Assembly (NCBI GenBank): GCA_021799575.1
Contig: JAJZAD010000008.1
Coordinates: 1 to 38,381, forward strand
Direction: 5' to 3'
Length of the DNA: 38,381 nt
Source of the DNA: a bacterium
GTDB lineage: Bacteria; Patescibacteriota; Saccharimonadia; Saccharimonadales; UBA4665
Shown here: in pieces, positions 16,748 through 23,879 of the stretch
Layout: the number at the start of each line of letters is the position of its first letter
How positions within the stretch are numbered: position 1 is the first letter of the stretch
Program-made: the position numbers and the translations under genes
Notes under the pieces: generated by a model
The model's database searches: none
The model's input: only the letters and a program-made list of their open reading frames with translations
What the model was told of the DNA's origin: nothing

Positions 16748-17173
16748 TTAGCCGGCGGCGGTTTTTTTAGCCGGCTGTTTGATGCCACAAAATGCACAGC
16801 GGGTTGCTGCAATCGGAATCGTACTTAAGCATTCAACGCACTTCTTGTCAGTAGGATCCGGGGGTGTCTTGAGTTTACTGGCGTAAGCTATAAGTTTGTT
16901 GATTGGCTGAATTACCAAAAAGAAAATGGCGGTAGCAATTAACAGAAAGGATATCAGGCTGTTTAAGAAATCCCCGTAATCAAAACGGCTGTGATGTAAC
17001 GTAAAGTAATAGTTCGAAAAATTCGGATTGCCACCGATTGCAGCCACTAAGGGAGTAATCAAATCTTTAACTAATGACTGGATTACACCGTTAAAGGCAG
17101 CACCGATCACAAACGCCACGGCAACGTCTATTGTGTTGCCGCGTAAAATGAACTTCTTAAAATCCTTCCACAT
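16748..17173 (-). CDS. mscL: Large-conductance mechanosensitive channel with C-terminal zinc ribbon
   Basis: From ATG 17173 the protein is 141 residues: MWKDFKKFILRGNTIDVAVA (amphipathic helix and TM1 start), TM1 to about residue 45, a periplasmic loop, TM2 about 71-92, then a short linker. Instead of the usual helical bundle the tail carries CX2C-X10-CX2C (C112, C115, C126, C129), a zinc-ribbon-like module facing the cytoplasm. A longer frame from 17242 is rejected, because the promoter (17215-17187) lies inside the extra part and the classical N-terminus starts at MWKDF. It releases solutes under hypo-osmotic shock. Confidence 0.94.
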   Translation of the reverse strand: MWKDFKKFILRGNTIDVAVAFVIGAAFNGVIQSLVKDLITPLVAAIGGNPNFSNYYFTLHHSRFDYGDFLNSLISFLLIATAIFFLVIQPINKLIAYASKLKTPPDPTDKKCVECLSTIPIAATRCAFCGIKQPAKKTAAG

Positions 17174-17186
17174 AAAGCTATTGTGT

Positions 17187-17215
17187 ATTGTAAACGTATA
17201 CTCCAGACTTGCAAA
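17187..17215 (-). promoter_or_regulatory. Promoter of mscL
   Basis: On the minus strand TTTGCA (17215-17210) is followed after exactly 17 nt by TACAAT (17192-17187), which ends 13 nt before the ATG at 17173. The predicted 5' leader is about 6 nt and has no Shine-Dalgarno. Confidence 0.65.
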
Positions 17216-17248
17216 TATCTGTAATCGGACGTAAGATTGCAAATTGTG

Positions 17249-17274
17249 TGATTTATATCATGTGATTTGCATCA
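17249..17274. promoter_or_regulatory. Two tandem TGAT-N4-ATCA palindromes (CRP/FNR-type operator)
   Basis: TGATTTATATCA (17249-17260) and TGATTTGCATCA (17263-17274) are both perfect TGAT-N4-ATCA palindromes and form a 14-nt direct repeat (TGTGATTTATATCA then TGTGATTTGCATCA). The FNR/CRP superfamily consensus is TTGAT-N4-ATCAA or TGTGA-N6-TCACA. The sites lie between mscL and the carbonic-anhydrase-like gene and could serve either. A CRP/FNR-family protein is encoded at 33531-34241. Confidence 0.55.
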
Positions 17275-17316
17275 TATAAACCTAGTATTAATAAAATATA
17301 AGGGAGTATATTTAAA

Positions 17317-18282
17317 TTGTCTGAAATATTGTCTTCCATGATTGAAACTAAACCACAAATCTACAGTCAATCCTTAACTATCGGTTGCGGTAGTATCGGG
17401 CCAGAAGAGCACATCGTGCGCGGAGAATATGGCAAGGATTCAGTTGAAGCACTGTTAAATGATATAGTCTATAACCCTGAAGTCTATCAGCGCATCGGGT
17501 TGTCGATTCCGGTGCAGTGTGCCGACGGGCGCACTGAAACCCTTAAGGGTAACAGCGCTATTGGCGGGACATTTTCGCTGGTTGTCGCCGATGCTTTAGG
17601 CGGAAGAAGATTTTACGAGCCAAAATTAAGTGCTGCTCAACACGCTGAACGCGTCTACAGTTATTTTACGGATCTCGGAATGGCTATAGGCGGCCATGAT
17701 GACGATCACTCAAAAGCGCCCAATTCAGGCTGTGGCGGTGCGGACAAATTGGATTTCGGAGATCCCCTAAACCAGGGAATTATTAAGTTTATTAGTGACA
17801 ACGGTGATAGAATTCGGGACTTCCTAGCTGTGATTGTCGATAGCCGCAGCGGCCAGAACTTGAATCTCGGAGCATTAGTGCCAAATGCGGTTCATAATCA
17901 GATCGTGTCTAACGCCGCGCAACTACATCAGCGGTCAATCGAAGCCAATCCGTATGCTACTAATGGGATCGATCTCAAAGCAGTTATGCAAAAAGTCGGC
18001 GGCGCTAATGCAATCGAAACCCTGCACGGACAGCACTTGGAAGTGGCGGCGGTTTTGGATTTTCGGAGCAATATCGCGCTTAAGCGGTCTGTACTTTCAG
18101 CAAGGCACGCTAATAAGCTTCAGGCTTTTTATGTTAACGTACCAAGTTTAGAATTTGGTGCCGGTAAACTATACCCAAACGATCCAGCTAAAACCGAACT
18201 GACGTTTTTAGCCGCCGTTTATTACAACTTAGCGGCTACCGCAGTTTTGGCTCATGATAGCTTGAAGATAGCTGCGCTTTAG
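17317..18282 (+). CDS. Cadmium-type (zeta-class) carbonic-anhydrase-like protein
   Basis: The protein is 321 residues with TTG start 17317; AAGGGAG at 17300-17306 supports it. Seen: C68-A-D-G-R72 (the CxDxR pattern of beta-like carbonic anhydrases), then GGHDDDH with H127 and SGCGGADK with C139. A Cys...His...Cys metal site with about 59 and 12 residue spacings resembles the Cd/Zn site of diatom CDCA proteins (Cys, His, Cys spaced about 52 and 10). It has no signal peptide or membrane helix. Function would be CO2/bicarbonate interconversion in the cytoplasm. The call is by motif only; a non-enzymatic relative is possible. It is followed 92 nt later by an aquaporin with its own candidate promoter. 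Confidence 0.6.
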   Translation: MSEILSSMIETKPQIYSQSLTIGCGSIGPEEHIVRGEYGKDSVEALLNDIVYNPEVYQRIGLSIPVQCADGRTETLKGNSAIGGTFSLVVADALGGRRFYEPKLSAAQHAERVYSYFTDLGMAIGGHDDDHSKAPNSGCGGADKLDFGDPLNQGIIKFISDNGDRIRDFLAVIVDSRSGQNLNLGALVPNAVHNQIVSNAAQLHQRSIEANPYATNGIDLKAVMQKVGGANAIETLHGQHLEVAAVLDFRSNIALKRSVLSARHANKLQAFYVNVPSLEFGAGKLYPNDPAKTELTFLAAVYYNLAATAVLAHDSLKIAAL

Positions 18283-18314
18283 CCAAGAATCGTAACTCGC
18301 TAACGCTTAAACTC

Positions 18315-18343
18315 TTTACAATTGCCGATAGACCCTGTACTCT
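18315..18343 (+). promoter_or_regulatory. Candidate promoter of the aquaporin gene
   Basis: TTTACA (18315-18320), 17 nt, TACTCT (18338-18343). The start site would be about 25 nt before the ATG, leaving room for the strong AAGGAGG at 18359-18365. This is an SD-led gene, unlike many others here. Confidence 0.45.
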
Positions 18344-18374
18344 TGGGATATAAACTTTAAGGAGGTTCCAATAT

Positions 18375-19166
18375 ATGACGATTGGAAGAAAACAAGTGGC
18401 TACACTTGTAGCTGAGTTTTTGGGCGTAGGTGTTTTAACGCTGACGTTTTTGAGCGTTCAACGTTCAACCATCGGGATCCCCTATTTCGTCGCCATCGCG
18501 GCAGGTGCTGCAGTTGCAGTTGCAGCGTACTTTATCGGCGACATTTCGGGTGCGCACTTAAACCCGGCTGTTACCCTGGCTCTTTGGACTGCCAGGAAGG
18601 TCGGCACGGTTCTTGCCGCTACATATATAATTGTCCAGTGTCTTGGCGCGTGGGCAGCGTACGGTGTTTATCACTATTTTGTGAATAATACTGTGCAATC
18701 AATTGGCGGGCATTATAGTGCACGCGTACTATTGGCTGAAGCCATAGGTACATTTGTATTGGCCCTAGCCTGGGGTGCAGTTGCATTTCGTAAAAATGAA
18801 TCCGCAAGTCATCGTGGGATATTACTCGGCGGCGGCTATGCACTGGCAATTATCATAGCATCCGTAGCTGGGGCAGGGATTGCCAACCCAGCCGTGGCAA
18901 TAGGCGTTCGAGCCTGGGCCTTTGCCGGTAGTATGGGTTGGGGTACGTATCTTCTAGGACCCGTTTTAGGCGCCATTATAGGTATTAATCTATATGGCGT
19001 GTTATTCGGTGATTATAAGGATACGGCTCTCGGTAAATTGGTTGCCGTTGATGCAACGGAAGTCTCAGCTGTCGGTGTAAGCACTAAAAGCACCCGATCT
19101 ACCGCATCGAGCCGCGGCAAACGATCTGCTTCTTCGTCCAAAAAGAAAACCGGTTCTCGTCGTTAA
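18375..19166 (+). CDS. Aquaporin/MIP-family channel
   Basis: The 263-residue protein has six membrane helices and the two half-helices: GAHLNPAVT (NPA at 63-65) and AGIANPAVAIG (NPA at 171-173). The second NPA is normally followed by the selectivity-filter Arg (NPAR); here it is Val174, so the pore would be wider or less charged and the permeant (water, glycerol, gas) cannot be predicted. The tail from about residue 226 is a Ser/Lys/Arg-rich cytoplasmic extension. A very good AAGGAGG lies 9 nt before the ATG. A strong terminator follows. Confidence 0.9.
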   Translation: MTIGRKQVATLVAEFLGVGVLTLTFLSVQRSTIGIPYFVAIAAGAAVAVAAYFIGDISGAHLNPAVTLALWTARKVGTVLAATYIIVQCLGAWAAYGVYHYFVNNTVQSIGGHYSARVLLAEAIGTFVLALAWGAVAFRKNESASHRGILLGGGYALAIIIASVAGAGIANPAVAIGVRAWAFAGSMGWGTYLLGPVLGAIIGINLYGVLFGDYKDTALGKLVAVDATEVSAVGVSTKSTRSTASSRGKRSASSSKKKTGSRR

Positions 19167-19191
19167 CAACTAAATAACTGCAAAAAAAATA

Positions 19192-19229
19192 CTGTCCGTT
19201 TTAATGTTTTTAAGCGGGCAGTTTTTTTT
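19192..19229. terminator. Bidirectional intrinsic terminator
   Basis: Stem CTGTCCGTTT (19192-19201) with AAGCGGGCAG (19212-19221), two G-U pairs, is followed by eight T (19222-19229) and preceded by eight A (19182-19189). It ends the aquaporin transcript on the plus strand, and on the minus strand the A-run gives a U-tail for the helicase gene. Confidence 0.92.
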
Positions 19230-19259
19230 GGATCTCTTTCTTAAACCTACATTATAACT

Positions 19260-22200
19260 TTACAGCTTGGTATTATTTACCAAATCAGTTTCGAATTTCG
19301 TAATACCGGCTAAGCTTTTCGGGTATTCGGAGGTGTCGGGGAAATCCAAGTTTATTATTCTTCGCCAAACTGCAGTTATTAATGCGATAAGCTGCTTGCT
19401 CTCACTCTCTTCAAAATCCAGGTCAATATTTTTAATTAATCCGTCCTCAGGATCAGGTTCAACGAATTGAACAGTTGCTCCACTGACCGTATATTCTTTA
19501 AATTGCGGCGACGTTTCAACTAGCAGTTTATAAAAATACAGTTGCCGTTTATGATGATACGGTTTAATTTCCCTTCCCCAGCGGTTATAATTTGTGCCGG
19601 TTTTAAAGTCTATTATCCGTAGCGTATGTTGCTTTTTATTTATCACTAGCCGGTCGATATTACCGGTTAGCCTGGCACCGTTTATAACGGTTTTAAAACC
19701 GGTTTCGCTTAAATCGTCCGGTCCTGAATAAGCCGTTCCGGTTTGTGTGAAATAAGCAGTGAGTGCGTCCTGTCCTTGTTCGGCGAAACGGGCAATATCC
19801 TTTTGGGACAAACGGCGCTTACTTAGGCGTCTTAAGAATTCTTCTTTAATTTGTTCGAGAGTCGGCTGCTGATCATTTTGGCGGGTAATTTTAAAGTACC
19901 AATCGAGTATTCCGTGCACGACGCTGCCGTATTCTAGTCTGGGCGTTATCGGGCGCGGGAACTTCAGTATCTCTTCGAGATAAAATTTTTGCGGGCCGCC
20001 GTCTTTAATGTCGGTAAACTTGTTCAAATTGGTGGCACTTAGATTAAACAATTGAAGCCGGTCGGTTAAAAGAGCGTGCCGCTTGGGTTGATAGGTGTCC
20101 AAATGACGGTCAAACCACTCAAGATGTCTGGAACTCAGCTTTAGAGCGGATGATTTGGGAAGCAGAATTACTCTTTTAGTTTGCGGCAGTAACGGACTGA
20201 TTAACTTTTTCTCCTCCTCGTGTTCGCCTAAATATCCCAATCTTTCAACCGTCTGTCCGTTGATTTTTTCCCTATAACCGGTTAGGATCAAATGGTTTTT
20301 GGCTCTGGTAACTGCTACAAACAACAATCTTAACAATTCGTCATCGTTCCTGCTGCCGTGCCGGACATGTTCCAAATTATTAGGTAGGGTAATTCGATTG
20401 TTTCGGTTTTTCGCACTACGGCCCCATACGTTATCGCAGACGTCGATTAAAATTACTGTGTTAAACTCCTGACCTTTTGATGCATGGGCGGTCATGAGAT
20501 TAACTGCTGCTTCGCTCTCTCTAAACGGCGATTTATCCTCAATTTTAATGTTGGCGCGAGTGTAGTCATCAATAACTTCAATAAATTGCTTGAGGTTTAA
20601 AGTATGGTCGCTGCTAGCTTTGGCTTTAGCGACCAAAACCGACAAAGCTCCTAGTAAACGCCATGTATCGACAGGCACTTCGCGGTTAGGATCTTGCCGC
20701 TCATTAAAATAAAACCCGAAAAAGGGGCTAATAAATTTACCCATTCCCTCTTGATTTAAATCTAGTTCCGAAATCCCGATTAAATAGTTAAGTATCTGCT
20801 CGAATGGCTCATATTCAAAAATTTGGTGCAAGCGCAAAAAAAATACCGCTATCGGTTTAGTATTATCCCGTTGCAGCAGCAGTTTTAGCCATGACAGTTT
20901 TTTATTCCTGGTCTCCCAAACCAATTCCCATATTAGGGTGGTCGGCAGGCGCCAGTATTCAAAACTAAGCACCTGGGGCCACAAGGCATCCTCTTCATTT
21001 CCTTCACCGGCAGACAAGACCAATCTCGCGGCAGTTATCAGCTGCTTTATTAACGGATTTTCTAAAACGTTATCTTTCCGTTCATAGTTTAAGGCAACAT
21101 GTTTAGCGTGCAGATAGGGTACCAATTCTTCAAGTTGTTCATGTTTCGGAGCGATAATAGCGATCGAATCACCCGTTGTCTGTTTAGATATCAGGTCGGC
21201 TACGTAGTCCGCTGTCCAGGCCAATTGTTCGACGTCTAAGGGTAGTTCGACGCGGTTTATGATTTCTTTAGCTTTTACACTATGGGAAACTTGGGCTTTA
21301 TCGGTCAGTTCCAGTCTGGTCTGGATCTGGTTGCTTAGCGACTCGGCAAAATGGATTATTCCAGACGTAGAACGGTAATTAGTTTTTAAAGTAATTAGTT
21401 TGACTTGGCGGTATAGATTGAAGAATCGTTCCATGTTTGAATAATGGGCGCCCTGGAAACTGTAAATCGCCTGATCGTCGTCGCCTACAGCCAGTATATT
21501 GGGCCGGTTTTCATTGGCCGCATTGTCTGCCAGCAGTTCTATTAAACGCAACTGTGAAGCATTAGTATCCTGGAATTCGTCCAGTTGAATATATAAGTAA
21601 CGCTCTTGCAGGTCGGATTTGATCTCCGGGTGTTCACCCAAGCCTTTAATAGCCAGCATGATCATGTCATCGTAGTCGTAGAGTTTGCTGGCTGCTAGTT
21701 TGGCATTATATTCCCTATATACCTCGGTGAAATAATGTATACGCCGATTGGCAGTTTGGCATTTGAGTACAAACCCGTGGGTTGTTTTATCTTTACCCAG
21801 CCATTTGGTTTTAAATCTGGTCAAAGCCGGAGTCCGGTTCACTTCTTTTACCTGATTTAAAGCTTGCTCCAGATCTTCAAGCCATAGCGTCTTTAGAGGT
21901 ATTATTCCCGGTACGGTCATTGTTTCAGGTAAAACGAGGGATTCCTCAAACAATCGTTCATAGGCCGGAATTTGTTTTTTACTGAGGCTGTGCGCTGAGT
22001 CGATTAGCTTGTTAGATAAATCTGCAGCCGCTGAAATGAATGCGTGGTTGGTATGTGCAATTGTGTCCAGATCATCAGGAGTCAATAAGGCTTTTTTGTA
22101 TCCACTGATTAAATCCTTTATATCTTTTAGGTAATACTCATCTTTTAGCGGATTGTTATAAGGCAGCTCACTTTGGATCTCGCGCAATAACTTATCTTGA

Positions 22201-22574
22201 GCCAGTTCGTCGGCCGCCACCGAATCTAGTTGATCCATAAACATGTCGGGAAATTGTGTCAGTAAGTTACTGCCGAATGCATGATAGGTAGAGACTTCGA
22301 TATTGTACGCTTCAGGGCCAATCAGATCCGCCAACCGCTGTTTCATTGCCTTAACAGCGGATTCGCTAAAGGTTAGACACAATATGTTCTCAGGCCCGGC
22401 ATCGGTTGTTTTCAATATATGCCCGATACGGGTAGCTAGCAGCTGTGTCTTTCCGGTTCCCGGTCCGGCGATTACCAGAACCGGGCCGTCAATAGTCAGT
22501 ACTGCGGCTTTCTGTTCAGGATTAAGGGATTTAAAAGCTTTAGCAAAAATTTCATCGTTATATCGATTAGCCAT
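19260..22574 (-). CDS. UvrD/PcrA-type superfamily 1 helicase with C-terminal RecB-like nuclease
   Basis: The protein is 1104 residues. Helicase motifs in order: Q-motif LNPEQKAAV (17-25), Walker A AGPGTGKT (36-43), Ia LCLTFSESAV, DEFQDTNASQL (about 330), GDDDQAIYSFQGA (about 363-375), TNYRST, TAHASKGQEFNTVIL and VAVTRAKNHLIL. The last 200 residues have GNIDRLVI and RIIDFKTG (about 968 and 987), the D...DxK core of PD-(D/E)XK nucleases as in RecB, AddA and AddB. This helicase-nuclease layout suggests double-strand-break end processing, possibly as a single-chain AddAB-like enzyme or with an unseen partner. The short gap to ndh holds a candidate promoter inside the ndh 3' end. Confidence 0.9.
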   Translation of the reverse strand: MANRYNDEIFAKAFKSLNPEQKAAVLTIDGPVLVIAGPGTGKTQLLATRIGHILKTTDAGPENILCLTFSESAVKAMKQRLADLIGPEAYNIEVSTYHAFGSNLLTQFPDMFMDQLDSVAADELAQDKLLREIQSELPYNNPLKDEYYLKDIKDLISGYKKALLTPDDLDTIAHTNHAFISAAADLSNKLIDSAHSLSKKQIPAYERLFEESLVLPETMTVPGIIPLKTLWLEDLEQALNQVKEVNRTPALTRFKTKWLGKDKTTHGFVLKCQTANRRIHYFTEVYREYNAKLAASKLYDYDDMIMLAIKGLGEHPEIKSDLQERYLYIQLDEFQDTNASQLRLIELLADNAANENRPNILAVGDDDQAIYSFQGAHYSNMERFFNLYRQVKLITLKTNYRSTSGIIHFAESLSNQIQTRLELTDKAQVSHSVKAKEIINRVELPLDVEQLAWTADYVADLISKQTTGDSIAIIAPKHEQLEELVPYLHAKHVALNYERKDNVLENPLIKQLITAARLVLSAGEGNEEDALWPQVLSFEYWRLPTTLIWELVWETRNKKLSWLKLLLQRDNTKPIAVFFLRLHQIFEYEPFEQILNYLIGISELDLNQEGMGKFISPFFGFYFNERQDPNREVPVDTWRLLGALSVLVAKAKASSDHTLNLKQFIEVIDDYTRANIKIEDKSPFRESEAAVNLMTAHASKGQEFNTVILIDVCDNVWGRSAKNRNNRITLPNNLEHVRHGSRNDDELLRLLFVAVTRAKNHLILTGYREKINGQTVERLGYLGEHEEEKKLISPLLPQTKRVILLPKSSALKLSSRHLEWFDRHLDTYQPKRHALLTDRLQLFNLSATNLNKFTDIKDGGPQKFYLEEILKFPRPITPRLEYGSVVHGILDWYFKITRQNDQQPTLEQIKEEFLRRLSKRRLSQKDIARFAEQGQDALTAYFTQTGTAYSGPDDLSETGFKTVINGARLTGNIDRLVINKKQHTLRIIDFKTGTNYNRWGREIKPYHHKRQLYFYKLLVETSPQFKEYTVSGATVQFVEPDPEDGLIKNIDLDFEESESKQLIALITAVWRRIINLDFPDTSEYPKSLAGITKFETDLVNNTKL

Positions 22575-22582
22575 CAGCTATG

Positions 22583-22611
22583 ATTTTATAGAGCTTTAGT
22601 CGGGATGCAAA
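22583..22611 (-). promoter_or_regulatory. Candidate promoter of the helicase-nuclease gene, inside the 3' end of ndh
   Basis: On the minus strand TTTGCA (22611-22606), 17 nt, TAAAAT (22588-22583), ending 8 nt before the ATG at 22574. No Shine-Dalgarno lies before the ATG. The -35 overlaps the last ndh codons. This would give a leaderless message. Confidence 0.5.
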
Positions 22612-23780
22612 CAGATAGGACATTGTTCTTCGGTAGCTGTATAACTGAACCACTGCTTAAATGAATCTGTCCACGGTTCGTAATCATGAAACGCCCCTAT
22701 GTCCGCTGCCTGTCTTAGAACCCAGCCCAGCCATCCGTATATCCGGATATTGCCTCTTATTAAGGCAGCCCAGCCTTCACCTATCGGTATTACCGTCGTT
22801 GGGGAGTGGACACTGTAACTTCTCATTTTTTTACCATCTGCCCGGCGTTTTAAATTACGGGCAATGTATTTTCCGTCGTGGACAGCAGTTTGCGCTAATC
22901 CGCTGAACGGCGTATTAGCGTTGTCGCCAAGTACGAAAATATTCGGTTCTGCCTGGAGGTATACATCGGTTGCAACTTTATGATTTGCACTGAAAGCAAA
23001 GTTGTTTGCGCCAAAAAACGGATTAATAGATGTTCCAGCGGTCCAGATTACAGTATGGCTTTGTAACGGTCTATCGTTGATTACTAAATCGTTGGCCGTT
23101 TCGCCTTCCACGCGTTGGGAGAGGTACAGTTTGACTCCTAACCGCTTTAGGCGTCTGGCTGCCATCCGTCCGACATCTTTTGGCAAGGCCGAAAGTAGCC
23201 TAGGGGAAGCTTCAACCAGGTCGATATGGATTGCTCTCTGCTCGATAGCGTGGCGCTGCATGACGTGCTTTAGATAGATACCCAATGTTCCTGCCAATTC
23301 TACTCCCGTTGGCCCACCACCGACGATAATGTAGTTTAAGTCGGGCTGGTGTTTACTGACTATCTGTTCATGCAGATGTTTTTTGAGCCGTTCTATATCC
23401 TCGATACTTTTAACTCCATAAGACAGTTCTGCCAGTCCTGGAATGTTAAAGTAATTAGTAACCACACCCAAAGCCAGAATTAGGGTATCAAAATGATAGC
23501 TTTGACCTTCAAGCGTAGTTACAGTTTTAGTTTTGCGGTCAAGTGTTGCCGCCTGGCCCCGGATAAGCGTTACGTTCTTGTCTGCGAATATAGCTTTGAG
23601 CGGAATTAGAGCGTTAGCCCTGGAGCTTCCGGTAGCTACATGATAAAGCGTCGGATAATAAGTAAAATCGTCCTTATTCGATAAGAGTGATATATCGAAA
23701 TGTTCGCTGCTGGATAAGTCTAGCGCCGCTTTCGTACCGGCAAATCCAGCACCTACTATTAAAACCTTTTCTTTAACCAT
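22596..23780 (-). CDS. ndh: Type II NADH:quinone oxidoreductase
   Basis: The 394-residue single-chain flavoprotein has the FAD site VLIVGAGFAG (GxGxxG, residues 10-15), the NADH site YIIVGGGPTGVELAG (154-159) and VLGDNANTPFSGLAQTAVHDG for FAD closure. It passes electrons from NADH to quinone at the membrane without pumping protons. An unusual C-terminus carries CPIC (387-390) in the last eight residues. It is divergent from the FAD-linked dehydrogenase and the cyo operon, so the main electron entry and exit steps sit together. A promoter at 23791-23819 predicts a 3-4 nt leader. Confidence 0.92.
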   Translation of the reverse strand: MVKEKVLIVGAGFAGTKAALDLSSSEHFDISLLSNKDDFTYYPTLYHVATGSSRANALIPLKAIFADKNVTLIRGQAATLDRKTKTVTTLEGQSYHFDTLILALGVVTNYFNIPGLAELSYGVKSIEDIERLKKHLHEQIVSKHQPDLNYIIVGGGPTGVELAGTLGIYLKHVMQRHAIEQRAIHIDLVEASPRLLSALPKDVGRMAARRLKRLGVKLYLSQRVEGETANDLVINDRPLQSHTVIWTAGTSINPFFGANNFAFSANHKVATDVYLQAEPNIFVLGDNANTPFSGLAQTAVHDGKYIARNLKRRADGKKMRSYSVHSPTTVIPIGEGWAALIRGNIRIYGWLGWVLRQAADIGAFHDYEPWTDSFKQWFSYTATEEQCPICLHPD

Positions 23781-23790
23781 TAATTATTTT

Positions 23791-23819
23791 ATTTTACTTA
23801 TGCATAACCTTTTTGTCTA
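23791..23819 (-). promoter_or_regulatory. Promoter of ndh
   Basis: On the minus strand TAGACA (23819-23814), exactly 17 nt, TAAAAT (23796-23791), ending 10 nt before the ATG at 23780. The region between is A/T only with no Shine-Dalgarno, so the mRNA should be almost leaderless. Confidence 0.65.
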
Positions 23820-23879
23820 GCTTACGGACCATTGCTATTGTCAGTAACGGCTTTTCGGCTTAAGCTAAAAATAAGCAGT

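Noticed and set aside
16750-16776. AGCCGGC / GCCGGCT inverted repeat between atpC and mscL, considered as a terminator
   Set aside because: It lies in the last mscL codons and is not followed by a T-run on either strand; the T7 stretch is inside the loop.
17174-17242. Longer mscL start at 17242
   Set aside because: The extra 23 residues do not look like MscL and contain the mscL promoter at 17187-17215.
23832-23879. TTG start of the FAD dehydrogenase at 23832
   Set aside because: The added residues are not family-like and would lie in the divergent promoter gap; ATG 23880 is better.
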